DNA of 15,221 nt from Irineochytrium annulatum (Eukaryota; Chytridiomycota; Chytridiomycetes; Chytridiales; Chytridiaceae). The stretch is taken from NCBI GenBank assembly GCA_027600665.1, contig JADGJL010000692.1:245-15465 (forward strand). The letters run 5' to 3'. Shown one piece after another: positions 1 to 9,870 of this stretch; position 1 is the stretch's first letter; each line of letters begins with the position of its first letter. The notes under the pieces are model-generated. The model did not search any database, was not told where the DNA came from, and saw only the letters and a program-made list of their open reading frames with translations. A program made the position numbers and the translations under genes.

Positions 1-58
1 TATTTTTTTTTGGCTTGTTATTTGCATGGTTTCTTTTCGTTCTTACACCGCATTTCAG

Positions 59-3000
59 TGGAAGATCCCAAAGCAGTATTGTTCCTTCGTGTCCGTCGAG
101 CCGAGCAAGGGAAAGCTGTCCCCCAACGGCTTCATGGAGCTCGTATGCACATTCTCGCCAACCTTTACGAAAAACTGGGTTCTGCGCCTGCCATGTTATT
201 ATTTCTTGGACACTGAGACCGATTCCCCGACGGCCGATAGCAGAAAGGAAACGTTGACCGTGATTGGTCAAGGAACGTCGGCGCGACTTTCGTGTGAGGA
301 AGAAGCGATCGACTTTGGGGCCATTCTTGTGAACACCGCAGTCGAGAAAGATCTCTCGCTATACAATTCTCACGAGTGTGATGTGTTCTATGCGTTGGAG
401 GTCTACCGTGTGTCACTCTCCGACGTTGTTGAATACGATGAGGTAACTAGATGGCTCAAGACGAGTCAGTCGTTAATCGTGCGTGCAGGACGGCAAAGCG
501 GGCGACCAGAAGGAGATTGAAATCATGATTTCCAATGCAGCGAGAGATTGTGAATTGGAAATCATTCGGACAAGCGATGTTCTTCCAGCTCGCTCTAAGC
601 ATGTTTTGAAAATCAGAGCTTGTGTTCGAACTCAAACGCAGCATAAATTCAGGGTCTACTATCGACTGAAACCGCATAGTGACATGCTAAGAAACATATC
701 CTCACGGGGGACTACCGATAAGGACAACAGAGTGGAGAATGTGCTGAAGGGAAAGAGAACGCTCTTGTGTGATATTTCTGCTTATGGCGTCAACCCTACG
801 GTTCAAATCACCGACGTTCGCTCTGAGGGCACTGGCAAGATTGAACTGTGGCAGTTGTTTTCGCTGGATAGCTTTAATACGTTTCTCTCCTCCGTCGACG
901 AATCGCATCTGACATTGCATTTGGATCAGCCGTATCATGATTCGGAGTATCCTATGGATAGCAGGGTGGAAAAGGAGGCAATGGCTTCGCCCACTTTAAA
1001 CTTCAACTTCGGAGCGAAGCCAATCGGCAGCAAGGCAACGATTATCCATCTTAGCCTCATGAATCCTGGAGTCGTGCCAGTGGAATGGATATGCTACTTC
1101 CCAGATGATTTGGAAGTTGAAATCGAAAATTGGGCGGACCCTGGAGACTACACTGAGAAGCAGATTCATCAGAACCTGATACTCGACAATGGGTTATTCA
1201 CCATTACGCCAAAGGTGCATTTCGCTTTTCTTGTTCAATTGCTTAACATGTCTTAGTCTGGAATGCTAAAACCCGGTGACTCCGTCCATATTGTGGTATC
1301 GTATAGCCATATGTTTACAGGCCTTCACAGTTTACCTGTGGTGTTCAAGTTGAAAAACGGATCCTCGCGGGCTGGTACGGAACTGCTTGAGCACGCATTC
1401 CTAACAATCCGTTGTAGGAAAGGAGATCACCGTCAACTTCATTGGATATACGATTCCCGCGCAGGAGAAATGTCTCTACTTCCACTCGGCATCTCACCGG
1501 TTCAAGCCGGTTGTTATCGGCTCGCCTTGTCCGCCATTACAAATATATCGTCTCGGGAACGGCGGCGCGGTACCCGTGCATTATTCTATCGATACATCAC
1601 CTCTTGCCACATTAAAGTCCAAGGAATATGATTTTGATGTCTTTACCTGCCTAAATCCCGCTGGGACGATATTGCCAGGGGAGGTCGCATTCGTGTATTG
1701 GATATTCCGTCCGTTGGAGGCGAAACTCTACCTTGTGTGTTTGCTGTAATATTTTAAGGGACTGCTTCTAATTATTGCGAAGGCCGAGGTACCGATATCA
1801 TTGGTAGATGGCAAAACGCATATGATTGCGTTTGCTGGGGAAGGCATACGTGCTCCGGTATGGATTCCCTTTGGCAACTGGCGATTGCTAACCTTCGAAT
1901 AAGGCGGGAAAGATCCTTCCATCATCGCTCTTCGACACCATCCCCGCGGTCCAAAAATTGTCAATGCCTCGGCAAATCGCGCGATTATCGCTCGAGCGTC
2001 TCAATTTCGGCCATGTGCCGTTTGGTGCAGAGTTGCGGCAAATAGTTATGGTGCGAAACGTCACCTCGGAGACAAAATTGAGCTTCAGATGGATTCTCCC
2101 GTCAAACCTCGGTTCCGTGAGAGACTGTCTTAAAATAACGCCAGTCGATGGAACACTGGAGCCGGGCGAGAGTCGGGTGTGCAAGCTAATTTTCACACCG
2201 TGCGTTGATTTGAGCCGAATTTACGACGTCGACATTGAATGTGAGATCGTCAACGAAACTGAAAAGGTATCCACACTACCCCTCTAAATACTTTACAAAT
2301 CTGTGCTTTAGCTACACTACGAAACCCGAAAGGAGGCATTGAGTATCGCGCGGCAGGAGGGGAGGTATCTAAGCATGGACAGCAAAGCGTCGGCCAACAA
2401 GAAGCGGGCATCCAATATGGACCATTTGAAAGGCTCGAACGGTGGCCGCGGGGACTTGAGGACATCAAAGTATGCTCTGCTTCCAAGTATCAGTCCACCG
2501 AAAACGCCGAACGACGACCTGGAGGCTGCCAAAGCCACTGGAAGAGAATCATCGTTGAGCCGTAAGTTTAATTGGTGTCTAGGGAAGTCATTTAATTGTA
2601 CTGAACTAGTTGTGAGCGACAACAACGACCTGCCGCCGCCGCCTGAACCGTCTCGGCTCTTCTTGTCGATACTCTCGCACGTACATTCTGTTGAAGAGTT
2701 TCAAGCTTGCTTTAACGGTTACGACTCTTTCTTTCATCGGAGGAAAATATTTAGAAACGAGGACGATGACGAGGTAGTCTTGTGGGGCATATTTCTCAGC
2801 TAACCATTTCATACTTGAGCTCTTCCCCCACCGAAACCTCGTCTTCGAAATCACATCGGCGTTGCTGGACGACGTTATCCAGGACTTCGACCCCGCGTCA
2901 CTTCAATCCAGAGCGTCACCGCCACCCTTCTTTGCACAACTGACTACTCGAAGTAGAAACGGTATCTTTGTCGCCACCGGCGACTATCAGGACGGTTTTG

Positions 3001-3304
3001 ACGTGGACGGCGCAGCTAAAACCAACGATGTGTCGAGCTTCCAAGTTGCAGTCAGCAAGGAGGGTGGTTCGGAGTTAAGCTTTAAATTTTCGAGCCATGA
3101 AATACTTGGGTATGTATAGTCTTTCAAACCGTGGCAATAATATACCCTTCTGACTTCAAATGTAGCTCTGACGAATTTGTGAATTCCATTGAGACAGTGT
3201 TGGAGAGCACGCTCTTCAATATCATGCAGGAGGTCGACGTAGGAGAATTCGAGCTGACAAAGCATTGCATGACCATCATGGGAGACGCCGCCATCAAAGC
3301 GTGA
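59..3304 (+). CDS. CFAP65: CFAP65 (CCDC108)-like cilia and flagella associated protein, C-terminal part
   Basis: Axonemal central-pair protein needed for flagellar motility. The 5' half lies outside the window: bases 1-58 are the end of an intron closing in TTTCAG. Exons: 59-442, 489-1214, 1257-1374, 1418-1734, 1783-1857, 1904-2266, 2312-2561, 2610-2773, 2820-3109, 3166-3304. They join in one frame to 941 residues and a TGA. Family signatures seen: WQLFSLD (local residues about 249-255), then an ASH/MSP-like module with LNFNFG...PIGS and VPVEW (about 298-328), the stretch ITPKSGMLKPGDSV across an exon join, VVFKLKNG and NGGAVPVHY. A later ASH-like module has LNFGHVPFGAEL. Repeated beta-rich ASH/MSP modules are typical of CFAP65, which is usually about 1,900 aa, so roughly half is present. 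Introns are only 42-48 nt except the last (56 nt). The tail after about 2312 is polar and less conserved. HYDIN or CFAP47 also carry ASH repeats, but the WQLFSLD block favours CFAP65. Confidence 0.86.
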
Positions 3305-3685
3305 GCGAAGTCCTGTTATCTATCTGTAGCATTGAGCATGTGTACATACGTAGCACGTTTACAATTCTTAGTATCTTTCCTTCTTTTTGCAGTTGCGTTT
3401 GTACAACGTTCACTCAGTTATAGACGAAGTATTAACAGTCCATCATTCAGCAACTGTAGACACTTATTAGCAGCCTCGTAACCTCACGTAGTTGGGTAAT
3501 GGGTTATGTTGAAGAATGGACAGCATGATCAATAATAATATAATTCAATGAGGACACCATACTTCCGCACAACAACACAGGATGAGGGGAATATTACAAG
3601 CCTGAAAAAGAGCACGCGGCGAAGGAGAAAAAGAGCATAATCCAACACTCAGCAAGTATGACAACAAAAAGGTAAGAAAAACGTC
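3305..3685. other. Convergent intergenic spacer (3' ends of CFAP65 and MPO1)
   Basis: This 381-base, AT-richer spacer separates two converging genes, so it should hold both 3' UTRs and polyadenylation sites. The only candidate signals are AT-rich runs such as aataataatataattcaatg near 3531-3550. No coding potential, RNA gene or repeat is visible. Confidence 0.5.
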
Positions 3686-4566
3686 CTAGTCCCTCTTGAC
3701 GGCGTTGAGCTCGGCCACCTTCTTGTCCGTGATGGCCTGGAGGTGCTTCGCGAGGGACGGGTTGTAGCCAAGGGAGAAGATCAGCTCGGTGAAGACGAAG
3801 AACGGCGCGAGGACGAGAGCTGGATGAGTAGTATGTTATAAATTACGAGGAAGTTTTGGAGGAAGTAAGAAACAGGCTTTACCGTGGATGAGGTTGTCCA
3901 TAAGGGCCGGCCGACGTTTTTCAGCGATACCGTGGCCGACTTAATGGTTGGAAGAGTTAAGAATCGGGGCGTACAAGAACGAAGTAACGTAAGAAAATAA
4001 ACATGTACTCACGGAACTGCATAATCCAGCTAACGATGTGAATGACGCCCGCAACAACATTCGGGTTGATCTCGGACTCGGTCGTCAAGAACGCCTTGGA
4101 CGTGTACACGAAGAACAGCAGCACGGGCGTCATGAGCCCCCCAATGACGGTGTTGAGCGCGATGTAGTACGACGAGAAGATGGTGGCGAGCACTAGTGTC
4201 GCGTTCAGGGGCAGGTAGTCCGAGTACGCCCAAGTGGCGAAGTCGGGCACGTTAGAAATCCAGACCATAGCCGTCCACAGGATCGTTGGGACGAAGACCA
4301 TGTGGATCATTTGGTTGATCTTGTCTGTTACAAGGAGGTGGTTAGCTTCCTCATTCTGGCCCGGCCACGTAAGCAGCGCGTTGGAGCAGCGAAGGTCCAG
4401 TATTTCACTTCGCATAGATGCCCACAACTATCCACCAGTGTGCCGCACGGGAACCGCACCCATATCACAGGGACGATGAACTAACGGCGCTGGAAAAATA
4501 GAACTCACTGTTGTGGAAAGCGGCATAGCCGACGAACTGGCGGTCGAAGTCGAAGATGGCGAGCAT
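3686..4566 (-). CDS. MPO1: Mpo1-like (DUF962/YGL010w) 2-hydroxy fatty acid dioxygenase, ER membrane
   Basis: Yeast Mpo1 is an Fe(II)-dependent ER enzyme that shortens 2-hydroxy fatty acids, such as 2-hydroxypalmitate from phytosphingosine breakdown, by alpha-oxidation. Exons in coding order: 4566-4509, 4324-4013, 3939-3883, 3819-3686, giving 186 aa against 174 aa in yeast. The N-terminus has FDFDRQF...YAAFHNNKIN and IHMVFVP (His18 and His27 sit in the conserved region). After several hydrophobic helices come [24 protein letters not shown] (His115, His126) and ALVLAPFFVFTEL, which is the family's signature order. Conserved histidines are the expected iron ligands. All introns are GT-AG (184, 73 and 63 nt) and the frames agree. 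I chose the ATG at 4566 because the family starts just before FDF..QF. An upstream ATG at about 4776 is directly followed by GGTAAGTG, so a spliced 5' leader with a short upstream ORF is possible. RRN3 lies upstream on the same strand. Confidence 0.88.
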
Positions 4567-5068
4567 GAGAAGGTCGAATGAGGCGTGCAGGATCAAGGCT
4601 TTGAAAAGACAAGGAAAGAGCGGGTCCGCGTTAAAAGGGCGCTGGACTGACGAGGTTGTGGGTGACACGCAAGTTCGACGGAGGTGCGGGTGGGCGGGAG
4701 TTGTCAGGTCAGGTCGATCAAATTCGCACGCGACTTCGCGGCAGTGGGGCTGGCGGGGTGACACTTACCGCACCATGACGATGCGGAGCCTCGAATGACG
4801 CGCTTACGTGAAACCAACCTGCTCTAGCACGTAAAATTTATGCTGAAAAAATATCGTCTTGCTTTCTTGACATAATACCTAATCATATACAAAAAGACCC
4901 TCTCGTGATATTTGCAAATACATAGACAGTAACCTACATCTCTAAAAAATCATATTGTGTAAAAGAAGAAAAGTAAGGGAAGGCAGATGGACGTTCGTTG
5001 TCCATAACTCGATAGCGAGCAAATTTCTGCAAATATAGAAACATTTAGAGGCAAGGGTGCACGGCTCG
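4567..5068 (-). promoter_or_regulatory. Spacer between RRN3 stop and MPO1 start; possible MPO1 5' leader intron
   Basis: About 500 bases hold the RRN3 3' UTR and the MPO1 promoter and leader, both read on the minus strand. A donor-like GGTAAGTG lies at about 4769-4762 (minus). An acceptor-like CTTTTCAAAG lies at about 4606-4597, upstream of the MPO1 ATG. Joining them would not extend the MPO1 frame, so this would be a leader intron. The region 4830-4990 is AT-rich, as expected for 3' UTR and spacer. No other gene is seen. Confidence 0.35.
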
Positions 5069-7928
5069 TCAACAGCTGGTCGACATAAAATCGACATCAC
5101 TCCTCCCGCCCTCCTCATCATCACTATCCGCCTCCTCCTCCTCCTCCTCCTCCTCGTCCTCGTCGCTATCACTGCTCCCGTCCTCGTCATCATCTCCGCC
5201 GTCCCACGTCACATAAAACGGCTGCAGCTTCTTCCCCGTCTCCTTGATCAAACACGGGTCGAACGGAAAGAAACTTTCGAGGCACTCCGCCGTCCTGAAC
5301 AGCGCGTCATCCCCCTTCTCGGGCGCGATGGCCGCCTTCGCCGCGCTCGCGAGCTCAGCGCCAGCGCCGGGCCCCTTGATCTCCCCCGGTCCAATCGGCG
5401 GAGGCGAGACCCGCACGCTCACGACAACCGACTTCGGGCCCGGTCCACCAGCCGCCATCGACCCAGCCCCATTCGTCGACGTGGTCGCAGCGTAAACTCC
5501 GTTGGCCTGAATCCGTGCCATCCCGCCCATCGCCGCCATAGCGGGCGGCGTGAGCGTCCCGATGGTGGTCGGCGTCGCGCTCATAGGAGTAAAAGAGGAA
5601 GGCGTAAGCGACATTGCAGTGGCACCGTCCTTTGGCGCGCGCGGTGGCCGACCGTTAACGGACTTTGTGTCGCTCCGAGGCACGTCGAGCATGTCCTTCT
5701 TACGCTTGGCCGCCTGCTTGCCGTTGGCGGACTCGTTCTGCTTCATAAGGGAGTAGCAGTACATGACGTCGAGCTTGTGGGTGATGCGGGCAAACTCGGT
5801 AACGACGGATTTTGAGCAGACCTTCACGTATCGCAATATGAGCGAGGGTATTCCGTGACCAAGCATTTAAATGAGAAACACACCTTGAGCGGCGCGAACT
5901 TCGATAGAAGGACCCTCTGAAACCCTGTCATCTCGACAGGAAGCTGCCCATACGAGTCCGCCAGAATCTGCTTCCACCGAAAGCAAAACAGGTACAGCAG
6001 CGCCTGCACGACCGAGTAAAACACGCCATGCTTCTGGATGTCCGGCGATCGCACATCCTGCTCATAGTTGACCACGTAGTCCAACGCCCACCCATTCAAC
6101 ATCTTAACGCAATGCACGACGCTCTCCGGGTCCAATGATTTAGCCCTCGCGATGAATGAGCCGAGGTATGCGGACGCCGACATCCTGAGAATGGCGGGGA
6201 AAGCCGGGTCGAACGTCCTGCGCGCGAGGTGGACAATAAAGGCCTCGCAGAAGCCCGTATCCCGGAAGCAGGCAAGAAACCAGACAAACTGCGTGTACCG
6301 CGAACGATGCGTCGGTAGGACGGTTTTGTCAAAGATTTGAAGCAACATCTGCGACACGTCCGCAGCCGCCGCCTGCCGCTTCTCGGACTTCTCGTTTTCC
6401 GCTCTGGCGTAAGCCTCCTCCACGCCCTTGATAAGCGTGCAGAGGATGTTATCGAGGCGGTCGGCCATTCGCTTGAACCGGAGAACCTTAGCCTTCGGAT
6501 CCGGAGTCTCGTCGTCAAGGTCAATGTCATCGTCGTCGCTGTCAAACGCAAACTGTGGGTCGTCGGCGTCTCCGCCCGCTTTATTTCGCCTAGTACGCTT
6601 CAGCTCCTCGTCGTCATCCTCGAAACAGGCCTTGTTCACCTCGGCAAACTCGTCCTCGTCCAGCTCATCAAGCTCGGTCTGGATTTCTAGCTATGATAGA
6701 GAAATAACTAAGTCAGACCGGTGACGCAGAACGGTCACAAAACTCACGTCGATTTGTATAGCCCTGTCCACGCAAAGCGACCATACCGAGTCCCTCAAAA
6801 CCGGCGCGTACTCCGTTATTCGCAGCAAATTCTTGATGTAAGACGTAAACTCTGCCACATCCTCGTCCTTCTGCGGAAAGTTCTTTGCGAGAATGGGCAC
6901 CATGATAGAGGGTCCCGAGGGTATGAGGGAGAGCACTCGCGATATTGATATGTGAAGGTTGTCAAATCTAGTCGAGAGCTCCGCCTGAGTCGCCTGGGTG
7001 ACGTCTACAGGGATAAAGTAACGATAAGCAAGGGTACATCTTAAATAGTTGAAGACGCAAAACAAAACGAACCTTCTCTGAACCGGCCGACCAGCATCTT
7101 GAAGACCGGCTCCAAGAACGAAGAATTCGCGGACACGAGATTCTCGATAAAATGCCGGAATTTATCGATGAAGGCGTCGCTTCGGTCGAGCCACTCCAAC
7201 CCGATGACCTGGTGAACGAGGTGCGCGACGCTCGGCGTTAAGCTGGAGACGACCGCCGACATCGCCTGAACCCATCTCCCTAACGGCTCATCCTCCCATG
7301 GCACCTTCTCGGCTTTTCGCTTGAGGCTTAGTATCTCAATGATGGCGTAGTATGCGCCACCCTCGCCCTTACGGAAAAACAAAGTCAGCGCACAGCCATA
7401 CCCACAAAACGCTTTCACAGAGATCCAGTTCTCCCTTCTTTTAAACGCGCATACCTTTTGTAATAATGCGAACGCCTTCAGCAGTGCGGTAGAGATGACT
7501 TTAACGTCCCACGCCATTGGGTCCCCCGGCAACATCAACGTTTTCTCAAACTTGTTCACCAGCGACATCGGCGGCGCGTCCGCGGCGGGCGCGCCGAGCA
7601 GCCACGCTCCCGTTCTCGCGGGGCTCACAATGCCGTCCTGAAATCGGACAGATTTCTTCCCCGGTGCAGCATGGGTGCCCACATGAGTCTGTGACCGCTG
7701 CAGCAGCCGTAGTGACGCCGTTGTTGGTGATGTCGTTGTTGTGGTGGTGGTCGTTGTGGTCGAGGAAGATGCGAACTGCGGCTCGGACGCCGAGCGGTGA
7801 AGAAGCGTGGAGGAGATCCTTGTCGCTGTGGCCGTGGTCATGAGCCCGGAGGCCGAGAGCTCGTGTTGTCGATTCCGCATGTAAACTGCGGGCATGGTAT
7901 TGGGAGCTGTGAAGGGCGGGTGTAGCAA
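5069..7928 (-). CDS. RRN3: RRN3 / TIF-IA, RNA polymerase I-specific transcription initiation factor
   Basis: RRN3 binds RNA polymerase I and recruits it to the rDNA promoter in the nucleolus. Exons in coding order: 7928-7455, 7367-7073, 7004-6748, 6690-5884, 5821-5069, giving 861 aa; human and yeast proteins are about 630-650 aa. Residues 1-90 are low complexity with a 10-Thr run. KKSVRF (91-96) matches the conserved N-terminal K-V-F patch. HEAT-like helices follow, with VIGLEWLDRSD and ENLVSANSSFLEP. An acidic loop rich in D/E lies at about 347-403. Signature blocks: DKTVLPTHRSRYTQF (463-477), YLGSFIARAKSL (517-528), HGVFYSVVQALLYLFCFRWKQ (563-583), FAPLK at an exon join, then FFPFDP (795-800) and a long Asp/Glu tail. 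The first ORF hides an 87-nt in-frame intron (7454-7368): donor GTATGC, CTGAC branch, pyrimidine tract and TAAG acceptor. Between about 640 and 795 there is an Ala/Pro/Gly/Ser/Thr insertion much longer than in relatives. The start at 7928 is uncertain; ATGs further in are possible. Confidence 0.93.
5131..5154. repeat. (CCT)8 trinucleotide microsatellite in RRN3 acidic tail
   Basis: Eight perfect CCT units on the plus strand read as GAG/GAG-type Glu codons in RRN3 on the minus strand and encode part of its poly-Glu tail. Neighbouring bases (GTCCTCGTC, CATCATCA) are imperfect relatives coding Asp/Glu. Length is likely to vary between strains, always in steps of whole codons. Confidence 0.85.
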
Positions 7929-8171
7929 ACGGTGGGTCCGGATGCCACACGGCGTTCACGCTGGGACCTGGGAAAGAAAGGACGGCCTGGCTCCCTCGGC
8001 TCGGTCGAGGCTCCACTGCTAACGGCGAATGGATAGGTTCGCGGGCGCAACAGACCTTGCTTTGAAGATGGCTGCTTTTTCTTTCAAGGCTTGTCGTTTC
8101 GATTTCATGAAACGGAGCCGAAGTGTGGAAGAGCTCACATTCTTACTTCAGCTTCCTCGCGATCTGCTGCC
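7929..8171. promoter_or_regulatory. Bidirectional promoter region between RRN3 (-) and the sirtuin gene (+)
   Basis: Only 243 bases separate the RRN3 start codon and the first in-frame ATG of the sirtuin gene, so both promoters and leaders must share this segment or overlap the coding ends. I see no clear TATA box. An upstream ATG at 8029 opens a 64-codon frame that overlaps the sirtuin start out of frame and ends at 8223. If it is in the mRNA it could dampen sirtuin translation. Confidence 0.55.
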
Positions 8172-9212
8172 ATGTCCTCCCGATCCACATCTGCGAGCCT
8201 CGCCGCCGCCGCAAAAGCGATAACCAACGCTGAAGCCCTTATATTCACCTCCGGCGCCGGCCTGTCCGTCGACAGCGGCCTGCCCGACTTTCGAGGCCCT
8301 CAGGGCTTTTGGCGGGCTTATCCGATCTTCAAAGTCAGGTCGCTTCAGCTCGAGGACGTCAGTAATCCGACCTGGTTTTTGAGGGACCCGCATCTGGCCT
8401 GGGGATTCTTCGGGCATCGCCACGGGCTCTATCGGGCTGCCGTGCCCCATGACGGGTATGGCATTATGAGACGGTGGGGGGAGGCGAAGGAGGAAGGCTA
8501 TTTTGTTTACACGAGTAATGTCGATGGGCAGTATATAAAGGCAGGTCAGATAATCGATTGAGATGATGATGGAGACTACCTCTTTCGCTTCCGTTGGAAC
8601 CGACCTATTGCGATTTCGCCAGGGAGTTTTTAATTGTTCTCTGCTCCGAACGACAGGCTTTGACCAAGATCGCATTCTTGAGTGCCATGGCTCCATCCAC
8701 TTCCACCAATGCGTCGACACGGAATCTTACGGCTCGGACGTATGGCCCGCGCCCGACACCCTCTCACCCGTAGACATGGCAACCCTAAACATGGCCGACC
8801 CTTTACCCACAAAGCCTGGGTCTGAAGGAAACATCGCCGCGAGGCCCAACATCCTTATGTTCAATGACTACACTTTTAGCGGTACGCCCCTCTCCTTTCG
8901 CCATGTATGCGGAGTAACTCACATTGACATAATGTAGATCAGCGCATTGACGTTCAATACGACAACCTCAATGATTTTATGGCAAAGGTCATGGAGGCCG
9001 GGAAGTCTTGTTGCGTTATCGAAGTGGGAGCGGGCACGGCGATTCCGACGATTAGGATGCGCGGGGAGCAGTGGGCGAGGCAGTATGAGCGCGTCACCCT
9101 CGTCCGCATCAACCCGGGGGAATTCAAAGTGCCGAAGGCGAAGAACGTAATATCGATACCCCTGGGCGGCCTGGACGCGTTGCGGGCTTTAGATGCGTTG
9201 GTATCGAAATGA
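8172..9212 (+). CDS. Sir2-family NAD-dependent protein deacylase, atypical zinc region
   Basis: Sirtuins remove acyl groups from lysine using NAD+; some act as ADP-ribosyltransferases. Exons: 8172-8544, 8657-8881, 8938-9212, giving 290 aa. The introns (112 and 56 nt) are GT-AG and both are bridged by split Gly/Asp codons. Rossmann NAD motif GAGLSVDSGLPDFRG lies at 28-42, TSNVDGQ (usual TQNxD) at 114-120, and AGF....ILECHGS with catalytic His135 follows. RPNILMFND (187-195) matches the usual RPxVVxFGE/D segment, and GAGTAIPTIR (230-239) is the C-terminal NAD loop. The protein is almost only the catalytic core. The zinc module looks degraded: Cys143 is the only Cys between the catalytic His and RPN, and the usual second Cys pair is replaced by LPTKPGSEGNIAARPN. 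It resembles the compact bacterial/protist-type Sir2 proteins more than SIRT1-7 classes; subclass and substrate are unknown. The ATG at 8172 is the first in frame; the track back to 8091 has no ATG. Confidence 0.9.
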
Positions 9213-9689
9213 TAGTATTGTCATTATTGAAATCTGATGGTGGGATCTTATGACCATCAAGTCCTACCTACCATTTACTCCCATTGACTGCCTTGTATAT
9301 ACTTCCCTCGTTTCAGCTGTAACATTTACATTCATGTACCGTTGTACTTTGTGTAGCGAGACTTTGCATCACTTTCTTACCTAATTTTCGATATAAGCAC
9401 CTATTTATTTAACCAAACTCTTCACCTATCGACACCAATCGCATCTTGCAAGAGAGCATTATCATTGGATGCGGCATGTTTCGCCTGACGAAGGACATGC
9501 CCAATCCTTCCTGACAGTATTAAACAACATCAAGTTTAGCCGAAAGTTTGAGTCTTTGTTTTATCGATACCACATATGCACATAAAGATCACAATGAATG
9601 TAACACAGTCACATAAGCCTACAACTTAAATAATTGGGCTTACCCGTACCCATGGCGTAATCGCGCTCAGACAACGTCAAACCCACCTA

Positions 9690-9710
9690 GCGCCAAGTTT
9701 CGCTTGGGGC
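9690..9710. repeat. Small inverted repeat (8-nt arms, 5-nt loop)
   Basis: GCGCCAAG (9690-9697) and CTTGGGGC (9703-9710) flank TTTCG and can pair at seven of eight positions. It is too short and isolated to assign a role; a chance hairpin is likely. Confidence 0.4.
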
Positions 9711-9849
9711 CGACTATGCATCTACCAAGCAGCAGGTCTAAGAAAAGGACTCGGACAACTCCTCCGTGGCCAGTGAGGACGGAGCAGCATCAAGAATCCG
9801 AGGTGCGCGCACTAAGTATTACAAAAGAAATGCGGCGCGCACTGAATGG

Positions 9850-9870
9850 ACCATATAAGCACCATATAAG
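9850..9870 (+). repeat. Tandem direct repeat ACCATATAAG x2
   Basis: The 10-mer ACCATATAAG occurs at 9850-9859 and again at 9861-9870, separated by one base. Each copy contains a TATA-box-like CATATAAG. No gene start follows convincingly, so a promoter role is only a possibility. Confidence 0.5.

Noticed and set aside
4690..4715. Possible tRNA B-box-like sequence (aggtcgatcaaattc)
   Set aside because: Does not match GGTTCGANTCC, no A box or acceptor stem at the right distance, on either strand.
4556..4798. 80-codon plus-strand frame over the MPO1 5' leader
   Set aside because: Antisense to MPO1 exon 1 and its leader, with no family features.
5057..5815. 252-codon plus-strand open frame
   Set aside because: It is the antisense shadow of RRN3 exon 5. 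The minus strand carries FFPFDP and the acidic tail, while the plus frame is an Arg/Leu-rich mirror of them.
7546..8016. 156-codon minus-strand frame overlapping the RRN3 N-terminus
   Set aside because: Overlaps RRN3 exon 1 in another frame, His/Arg-rich, and lacks splice continuity with the RRN3 signature blocks.
9390..9590. Short open stretch reading ...DEGHAQSFLTVLNNIK..., reminiscent of the region after the YxDD box in Ty3/gypsy reverse transcriptases
   Set aside because: Only about 60 codons, no catalytic motif before it, no flanking integrase or LTR, and the region is otherwise a 3' UTR. The likeness is within chance.
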